The notes under the pieces: model-generated | Database searches by the model: none | What the model was told of the DNA's origin: nothing | What the model saw: the letters and a program-made list of their open reading frames with translations, nothing else | Program-made: the position numbers and the translations under genes | Assembly (NCBI RefSeq): GCF_958979055.1 | Contig: NC_084893.1 | Location: forward strand, 6,141,071-6,205,070 | DNA: 64,000 bases | Reading direction: 5' to 3' | DNA from: Alnus glutinosa | Lineage: Eukaryota; Streptophyta; Magnoliopsida; Fagales; Betulaceae | Part shown: positions 55,357 to 64,000 of the stretch, piece by piece | Layout of the letters: each line of letters starts with the position of its first letter | How positions within the stretch are numbered: the stretch's first letter is position 1

Positions 55357-55698
55357 GGTGGTTATGTCCTTCAATGGAGGGGTCTTCGTGGCTGTGGTGC
55401 TGGGCCTCGCGGATCTCCCAAATCCATCTCTCCGATTATGTCCTTCAACAGGGAGGGACGAAGAGGGCCGAAGAGCCATCAGAGAGAGACGAAGAGGGAG
55501 AGAGAGAGAGAGAGAGAGAGAGAAAGTATTAATAAAAAATTAGTAAACAGATGAACAGTAAATAGCAAGTAGTGCCTATTCGCTGTTCATGAAGTTAGAA
55601 AAAAAGTTAAAATGGCTATTTTGCTGGAGGAAGAAAAAGAGACAAAAATAGCCAAATTTAACTTTTTGGTTAAAATAGCACTCCTGCCGGAGATGCTC
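54699..55698. mobile_element. PIF/Harbinger-like element (1,000 bp) with TAA target duplication
   Basis: The element begins GAGCATCTCCAACA and its other end in complement begins GAGCATCTCCGGCA. It is flanked by perfect 3-bp TAA copies (54696-54698 and 55699-55701), and the flanking sequence without it matches the neprosin source locus (TTAGGCC word at about 28780). A TWA duplication with short inverted ends is the PIF/Harbinger (Tourist-like) signature. No transposase is present. Its GC-rich interior (54850-55530) carries a copper-transporter fragment and a 183-bp internal tandem repeat with (GA)n tracts. Confidence 0.85.
54911..55232 (+). pseudogene. Captured COPT5-like copper transporter fragment
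   Basis: Three blocks in three reading frames match successive parts of plant COPT5-type CTR copper transporters. 54913-54945 reads FDFWRPSSWTS; 54945-55085 reads YCLIALLAFLIVFAFYQYLE then [14 protein letters not shown]; 55100-55232 reads [16 protein letters not shown] then [20 protein letters not shown]. The middle block is transmembrane 1 plus the cytosolic loop; the last is transmembrane 2-3 with the MSFN and GG positions that pack the copper pore. COPT genes are usually intronless, so the frame jumps mean decay. The extracellular Met-rich start and the Cys-rich tail are absent. From 55169 the last block is tandemly repeated (second copy from 55352). Confidence 0.82.
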
Positions 55699-55804
55699 TA
55701 AGATGCAATCTAAAATCCCAAATTTGTTAAAAAAAAAAAATGAAAAACAGAATCCCAGGAAAAAAAATATTAGGCTATTCTCTATAGATCCTGTGCCATT
55801 TTCT

Positions 55805-56182
55805 TCATGGACATCTTACATTCCTTCCGGGACCCCCAAAATAAAAGTAAGTTCCCCAAACGTTATTTTTCCCTTGTCTTATCTCATAACAGCTTGAATG
55901 ATCAGCCAAGAGATGCAAGTTTGTTAGAGGAAGCAAGTTATTATCCCAGTCAACCACCTGTAAGTTTCTGAAATAGGATGCTTTTCCAAATCCTTCTGCA
56001 AAATGGCCACTACCCATTTGAGTGGATGTACGTGTGAAACCTGATGATCGAGAATTTACAATCTCTCCTCCAAACTGTATCATGCTAGCATGAGTTCTTA
56101 AGTGACTAAACAGGAAGGCTGGCCAGTATCCAACCAGTAGACCAGATCCAAATTCCAACCACCAATGTCCATGCTTTGGATC
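55805..56182 (-). pseudogene. Copied neprosin exon 7 (isolated)
   Basis: The open frame of 125 codons begins after a preserved acceptor (CTGTTCAG) and reads DPKHGHWWLEFGSGLLVGYW to GGPGRNVRCP-stop, as in the source exon at 28283-28660. Differences are few: GFTRTSTQ for GFHTSTQ, loss of one Glu in HFAEEGF, and CYEIRQ for CYDIRQ. The net length is unchanged, so the frame stays open. Without exons 1-6 it has no signal peptide or first catalytic glutamate and cannot encode a neprosin. Confidence 0.9.
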
Positions 56183-56935
56183 CTGAACAGAAAACAACTA
56201 TGTTTTAGTAACTTTTTGTTGATGTCTTTGACTACATAATGCCAAACATGATTAGCTTTCCCTTATGGGTCTAATTGCCTTATTATCTAGTAATAATTAC
56301 ATAGGAAGAACAATAAGTCACAACCATACATGTAAGAGAAAAGGCAAAAGAAAAAGAAAAAAGATGTTTCAACTCCTCAATCCATAAAAAGCTGATATGG
56401 GACAAACCCGGCCCCTTCTTTTTATTTTTTTATTTAATAAGTGAGTGCTTGAATAAAGAAGAAAAAAGAAAAGCCAATTCATAAGGATACCTTTTTAAGA
56501 GGAAAAGAAGAGAATCCTAGATTATTATTTTATTTATATATTATAAAATAGGAGAAAAAAAGAGAGGAAAGACTAGGATCCGGCTTGCATGCTGGTGAAC
56601 AAATCACAGCATATATGTTGTTACAAGATGAATGGACCAGATTGAGAGTAGCTAGCAAACTCCGTTGTGGATTTAAGCAAAACGTTGGACTGTGTTCACC
56701 CACTTGACGCTGTTTGTTCTCTTAAGAGAAAAATTTTGGAGATACATCTCCGTCCTCTGCGTAACAATTTGGACCACGTACACCCATTGATAAAAAGTCA
56801 TGGGCCTTGATTGCTGCACTACAGGAGTGCACAACATGTGCACCTGTAGTAAAAGTAATATTTCCCCAAAGTTATATATTCAGGGAAGGGAAGGCAAGCA
56901 CTTCCAGTAGATTTTTCTTGTACTTTTCCACCTCG

Positions 56936-56989
56936 CACCGAGACCTCAAGCCTGAGAACATGTTGCTGGACGAGAACGAGAACTTCAAA
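56936..56989 (+). pseudogene. Protein kinase catalytic-loop fragment (CIPK/SnRK-like)
   Basis: Eighteen codons read HRDLKPENMLLDENENFK, the catalytic loop of Ser/Thr kinases in the version typical of CIPK/SnRK3 kinases. Homology stops abruptly on both sides: the next bases run into MATE sequence on the opposite strand at about 57000. It is a very small captured piece and cannot encode a kinase. Confidence 0.7.
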
Positions 56990-56999
56990 CAAATAGACG

Positions 57000-57535
57000 A
57001 AGAGCCAACTGGTTAAAGCATTAACTAGCAGACCCACGAAAGAAACCCACGCAATCACTGAGTTCTTGAGCTGGGACTGCAAGAATCTCTGCAATGGGAA
57101 CTGAAACGCAAAGCTGAAGTGAAAGGGTATTAGCCAACAAGCCACGATCCCTGACGACTCCGCTACGTCGTCGGGCTGTCCTAGGAGTTTCAGAAGCGGA
57201 GTAGCGAAAACGTAAAAAGGTAACAGGAAGAGCACAATCCATGATCTTTGCAGGTATATTCCCAACATGTGGTAGCTCTTCCCATCCCTAACTGATCGCC
57301 AAAAACCGAAAAGCGAACGTTAGAGAGCGTAAAAAATTCATACAAACACAAACACCCACAAAGAGATTCGTCGATCAGTTACCAAGAGGCCAAAATTGAA
57401 GCCGACGATGACAGTGTTGGCAATGGAAATGGCGGCGAGTTCAACTTCCCCAAGGTGGCCAACGAAGGCTTGTGTGATAACGTTCATGCTGTATGAAACG
57501 ACGCGGCTGAAGATGGCGGGACCCATAATGCGCCA
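57000..57535 (-). pseudogene. MATE/DTX efflux transporter fragments
   Basis: On the - strand, 57535-57372 reads MGPAIFSRVVSYSMNVITQA then FVGHLGEVELAAISIANTVI and ends at a preserved donor (CTTG|GTAACT). After about 110 bp, 57260-57003 reads YHMLGIYLQRSWIVLF ... LLKLLGQPDDVAESSGIVAC ... QRFLQSQLKNSVIAWVSFVG. These match the first membrane helices of plant DETOXIFICATION transporters. The stretch between them (the GMASALETLCGQAFGA region) is missing, and the rest of the gene is lost at the kinase junction. Confidence 0.85.
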
Positions 57536-58348
57536 TAGCCTACAGAAGCAAATTTATTTTCTTTCTCAATTCAAGCAAAAAATTATTTTGAAAACAAACG
57601 GCGTCAAGTGTTTCAACAGCCCAACATTTTGCCTTAGATCTTGCTACTCCCGATCTGGTCCGTTCATCTTTTAACAGCATATATGACGTGATTTGTTCAC
57701 TAGCATGCAAGCCGGATCCTAGTCTTTCCTCTCTCTTTTTTTCTCCTATTTTATATAATATATATATAAAATCTAAGATTCTCTTCTTTTCCTTTTAAAA
57801 AGGCTTCCTTATGAATCGGCTTTTCTTTTTTCTTCTTTATTCAAAAGCATAAGGAGTTAAAACATCTATTTTCTTTTTCTTTTGCCTTTTCTCTTACATG
57901 CATTTATGGTTGCATGTGACTTATTTTTCTTCCCATGTAATTGTTACTAGATAATAAGGCAATTAGACCCACAAGGGAAAACTACAGCATATGTGATTTT
58001 TTTAACAGCATGCAGCCGGATCCTTTGATAAATATCTCTCTCTTTCTCGGCCTCCCAGAAGTACTCTTCGTTAACTCACAATGTTTACTACTTGTCGAAG
58101 ACAAAGAACAGAGAGACTGAGAGAGAGAATCCAAACCATGGCGGATCCAAGATCATCTGCCCCAGATCAAAGACAGGCTTCGTTCTCCTCGGACCAGTAC
58201 GTATAATTTACTCTTTCTTTTTGCGCTCGATCTCCGTTTGGTTGCCCCGGAAAATAGTTATTGGGGGACACCAAAATTTTAATTTACGACGAGATTGTGT
58301 GGGTTGGAATATCTTAAAATAAATTAGTTCTTTCAGAGTTGATTGGTG

Positions 58349-58791
58349 TAACAGGCCGGTTTCTTTCCGTTTAAGATTTTTTGAGAAGATTTAAATGAAA
58401 ATGGAAGAACATAGAAATTAAATAGGCAAAGTTCGAGGATGCCAAAACCTCCAAAAGACTGCCCAGTACAATTCAAAACGTGGTTATTACTACACTGGCC
58501 GGTGGTTATATACTCCCGTATTCAGCTCAGCGCCTCAGCCTTAAACGCACCAACCAAAACATAAAACGACAATTAATAAGCAAAAACGACTCAAGACTTG
58601 AATAAAACGCATCAGCCCAAGGACTCCCAAAACGCCCCGTTTAGCCGAATCCAGCTGTATCCCTTAATTCTCAAGCTACCTTCAGTTACTGCCACGTGTC
58701 CCCACGCACGACCACTTTATCTTCCACTTCTATCTTCTACTACACGCTTCTTCACTTCAGTTTCTTGCCAAAATCATCCTTACTGTGACAA
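58349..58791. mobile_element. Insertion in intron 1 of the second CDC48 copy (possible solo LTR)
   Basis: Compared with the intact copy, about 445 extra bases interrupt GATTGG|TGGGTTGG. The insert begins TGTAACAGGCCGG and ends CTTACTGTGACA, so it has TG...CA ends. The flanks (ATTGG and ATTAATGG) only partly agree, so the target duplication is doubtful. No protein domain is seen. Confidence 0.5.
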
Positions 58792-58982
58792 TTAATGGTG
58801 GGTTGGTGTTTGATTTTCCATCGAGTGAGAGATACTGATCATCGAGTTTGAAAGGTAAATACATTTCGCATAACCTTGGAGAGAGTGTTCTGGGAAAAAG
58901 TAGAGGAATTGTAGAATTTTGTCTTGGTTTGTGGAACGTAACAAACGGAGTTGGGTGGTTTGGTATTTGGGTCTGTGTTCAT

Positions 58983-59447
58983 TTTATTTTTTCTAATTGA
59001 ATAAAGGAAAGGTTATGAGGGAAGATCTAACCACTTATGATCAGAAGGAAGAAAACGTGGTCGTTCTGAAAATTGAAAAAAAGGAGTGAGCTTTCCAACG
59101 GTAATCCAAACCAAACAAAAATAGTGCTAAGATCAGTAAAACAAAGTATAAGAAATGGGTCAAGCAAATGATCTGGTCGTGTGAAAGGGCCGCACGAAAC
59201 GGTGAAAAAAGCAAAATGACAACAGAATTGAGCACACCCAACTGCAATCCCACATAGAACCAGCCACCCAAAGATGGCTGCACCCGAAAAAGCACTGCAA
59301 ACGTCCGATAGAAGGCCAACAATTAAGAGAGTATCAAAACCAAATCCAAAAACAGTAGTTTCCTCAAGAGGAAAACAAGAATCCCTGCAACAAAACAAAA
59401 CGACAATAAAAACAACACAGCACCGGATGGAGGAAGATGAGAGTCTG
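58983..59447 (-). mobile_element. Retroposon-like insertion in intron 1 of the second CDC48 copy
   Basis: About 465 bases absent from the intact copy lie between GTCTGTGTT and GTGTTTATG. On the - strand it ends in an A-rich tail (AGAAAAAATAAAATGAA), with GTCTG at both flanks as a possible short target duplication. An open frame inside is Cys/Phe-rich and resembles nothing known. Confidence 0.5.
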
Positions 59448-60249
59448 CATGTGTTTATGTTTGTGTTGAAATATGCTCTCTTTTTTTTTTCTATTTCTTT
59501 TTTGTGCTTCTTGTTTCGCTATTCGAACTATGCTCATTCGAGACAAGCCTGCTCAGCCATTCATGGGTTTAAGCTTTGCAGGGATTTGGGCTTTCTGTCT
59601 GTGTTGGTTTTAATTTGGCCGGGTTTTTGTTGATGTTGAAGATTTTTTTTCTCTTATTTTCTTCTTCAATTGTTTTAATGTTAATGATAATGGCCCATTA
59701 TGGGACTTTTTCAGCTAGTTTTGGGATAACATATTAACTGAATAGGATTAATAAAGATGTAGCTTTATGTATAGGCAGAGATTGATACAAAATTAGACAT
59801 GAGTGGTTTGTATTTCTTTGCTTGGTCATAACATGATCCCACATGTACTCAAGGGTGACATGCTTGTTGTGAGAGGCTGAGAGATAAGGTCATTGTATAC
59901 TCTTGTTGGATATTTCTGGTTTCAGCTTTTAAATACTAGCTAGTATATATGTTTTTATGCTTGTTGGTAATTAAATTAATGTCATAGTAAGTTTTGGATT
60001 CCAACTATTACTGACTGTGAACCTTCTATTATAGAAAACTATAGCGTCGATGCATGTAGGACCGTTTCTATTATGAATTTTTGACAATTTCGGATTGTGT
60101 ATTGGTAGCTTTGACATTGCAACTTGGATGTTGAAGATAAACCTTATTGTTTCAACCAATGTTGTGATGGAGATATACCGAAGACAATCGATAGTAGCCA
60201 ATATTTTTTTTTTTTAGTTTTCTAGTGCATTTGTAGTTTTTTATATTTT

Positions 60250-60338
<89 letters not shown>
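60250..60338. repeat. (TA)n microsatellite in intron 1 of the second CDC48 copy
   Basis: About 85 bp of pure TA repeats followed by TTTA repeats. The intact CDC48 copy has no counterpart at the matching position (about 49915), so the tract grew after duplication. Confidence 0.9.
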
Positions 60339-60342
<4 letters not shown>

Positions 60343-60589
60343 TTATTTATTTATTTTAATGTGGAAAAATAGATAAGTGGGTATCGATTAAGAAACTAGT
60401 CTACATCATTCAGTTGGATATGTAGAAAACTGTTTTATGTAACTTTAAAATCTAGGGTTTCTCGTCTGTTCATTGTGTATATGTCATGTATCTCATATGT
60501 ACGTAGTCATCTCGGTCTCTCTCTGTCTCTTGTGCTTGTGCCTTGTAGAGTAGTTGGACTTGTTAACTTATGGATTCCTTTTCCTTTAG

Positions 60590-60847
<258 letters not shown>

Positions 60848-60850
60848 TGA

Positions 60851-61123
<273 letters not shown>

Positions 61124-61160
61124 TAAATCTTGGCTCATTTATCTCTTGTTGTAATTATGA

Positions 61161-62305
<1,145 letters not shown>

Positions 62306-62445
62306 TAGCGGGGTTTTACTTCTTACCTGGAAATATTTGCTCGTTGGGCTTCTTAAATGCACTAACAGTTACCATAGATGACAATCTTGATTTCTTGTTT
62401 GTAGGTTGTGGAGGTTCCTAATGTTTCATGGAAAGATATTGGTGG

Positions 62446-62870
62446 CTCGGAAGATATTGGAAGATATTTGCTCGCCGCCGTCACTGTTTTTTTCTCTGTT
62501 TTTTTTTTTTTTTTTCTCCGATAGCTCTGGCTTTTCTTTTGTATTTCGGCTTCGCTTGGGTTTTGGGTGTCTCTCGAGTTTTTGGAGATTTGTTGGGTTG
62601 GGGTGCTTTCGGGTACGTAGGTTTGGGTGTTTGATGAGGCTTTCGCTGTTTGTTGGCCATGGATGTGGGTTTCATGTGAGTTCTGGGTTTTGCTTTATGG
62701 GTTTTGGTTGTTGTAGGTGCTTTCTGAGTGTATTGAGTGTTTGGTGGGTTGTTTTGCTATTTTTGAGTTTTGGGTTTGTAAGAGCTTTATTGTATATTGT
62801 CCGTATATATAGAAGTACCTTACGTTTTTTTTAATAAAGTTGCATCTTATTAAAAAAAGAAAAAAGAAAA
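62446..62870 (+). mobile_element. LINE/SINE-type retroposon inside CDC48 exon 6
   Basis: A 425-bp insert lies between perfect 14-bp copies of AAAGATATTGGTGG (62432-62445 and 62871-62884). It ends with AATAAAGTTGCATCTTATT and an A-rich tail (62851-62870). The long duplication plus tail shows target-primed reverse transcription. The interior is T/G-rich (TTTGGGTTTTGG-like words), as in 3' parts of plant LINEs; no protein domain is recognised. Confidence 0.88.
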
Positions 62871-63055
62871 AAAGATATTGGTGGGTTCGAAAATGTTAAA
62901 AGAGAACTTCTGGAGGTTTGTACTTCGTCCTATCTTGAATTCCATTCCCCCCGCCCCCCTCCCCCCTTCTTTTCCCCATGCAGCCGCAGGGGGTGGCGGT
63001 GGGGAAACATGTTGTATACATATTAGATTTCATTTTTGTGTACCAATTTGTATAA

Positions 63056-63370
<315 letters not shown>

Positions 63371-63446
63371 TAAGCTTTACTTTTACATATCTATTCACAT
63401 CTAAACAAACACAAAAAAGAGAAGACACTTGTCACTTGTGGTTTAA

Positions 63447-64000
<554 letters not shown>

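Larger units (their letters stand above)
54640..56575 (-). repeat. Transposed copy of neprosin exon 7 with intron 6 and 3' flank
   Basis: In reverse orientation this block copies about 27870-28836: part of intron 6, the whole of exon 7 and about 180 bp of downstream sequence including the T-rich tract. Removing the 1,000-bp element at 54699-55698 restores continuity (AAGGCC-TAA-GATGC). As introns are retained, the copy was made at DNA level and not by retroposition. Confidence 0.88.
56190..57990. repeat. Imperfect inverted repeat (neprosin intron 6 arms) around MATE/kinase fragments
   Basis: The left arm (about 56190-56652) and right arm (about 57642-57985) are inverted copies. Both contain neprosin intron 6 words (AATAAGGCAATTAGACCCA or complement) joined to the same 86-bp seam sequence (CATGCAAGCCGGATCCTAGT). 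The right arm lacks about 100 bp of intron. The spacer of about 1 kb holds the kinase and MATE fragments. A shorter third copy of the seam lies at 57984-58020, touching the CDC48 copy. Confidence 0.8.

Noticed and set aside
55012..55543. Long + and - strand open frames rich in Arg-Glu runs as a novel gene
   Set aside because: They derive from a decayed COPT fragment, its 183-bp tandem repeat and (GA)n tracts inside a transposon.
59027..59398. A 123-codon Cys/Phe-rich open frame on the - strand
   Set aside because: It lies in an A-tailed insertion absent from the intact CDC48 intron and matches no family.

Overview
This window is nuclear DNA of a flowering plant, most likely a woody eudicot (rosid). 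The genes are intron-rich and AT-rich with GT-AG (and some GC-AG) splice sites, they match land-plant families (plastid Sec14-like, PUX/UBX, neprosin DUF239, JMJ20-type JmjC, CDC48), and the intergenic space is packed with plant transposons (Copia-type, TRIM, Cassandra-like, CACTA-like, PIF/Harbinger-like, Mutator-like, LINE). The species cannot be named from the sequence.

Layout. 0.5-0.75 kb: last exon of an unidentified + strand gene. 1.8-5.3 kb (-): six-exon chloroplast Sec14-like gene with a TRIM in intron 1. 6.3-10.6 kb: a Copia-type non-autonomous element whose two LTRs each carry another insertion, then a LINE fragment. 10.7-15.3 kb: a decayed copy of the end of a PUX gene followed by the PUX gene itself (-). 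15.3-25.6 kb: no genes, several inverted-repeat elements. 25.8-28.7 kb (+): seven-exon neprosin-family gene. 30-35 kb: inverted-repeat elements, including a large MULE-like element that carries a solo LTR and a minisatellite. 36.4-45.8 kb (-): nine-exon JMJ20-like dioxygenase gene with LINE and Cassandra-like insertions in its introns. 48.8-54.1 kb (+): intact nine-exon CDC48. 54.6-58.0 kb: a mosaic of gene fragments (COPT5-like, neprosin exon 7, CIPK-type kinase, MATE). 58.1-63.9 kb (+): a second, damaged CDC48 copy that runs off the window.

How the genes relate. These are independent plant transcription units, not an operon. One biochemical link exists: UBX-domain proteins such as PUX are CDC48 cofactors, though their proximity here need not mean anything. 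The Sec14-like and JMJ20-like genes look like orthologues of near neighbours in Arabidopsis (At5g63060 and At5g63080, from memory), so the window probably preserves an old neighbourhood inflated by transposons.

The most unusual part is 54.6-58.0 kb. Pieces of at least four unrelated genes are stitched together between two CDC48 copies; one piece comes from the neprosin gene 27 kb away, one rides inside a 1.0-kb Harbinger-like element with a perfect TAA target duplication, and a shared seam sequence recurs at three junctions. The downstream CDC48 copy has lost its upstream promoter exactly at the TATA box and has a retroposon with a 14-bp target duplication inside exon 6.
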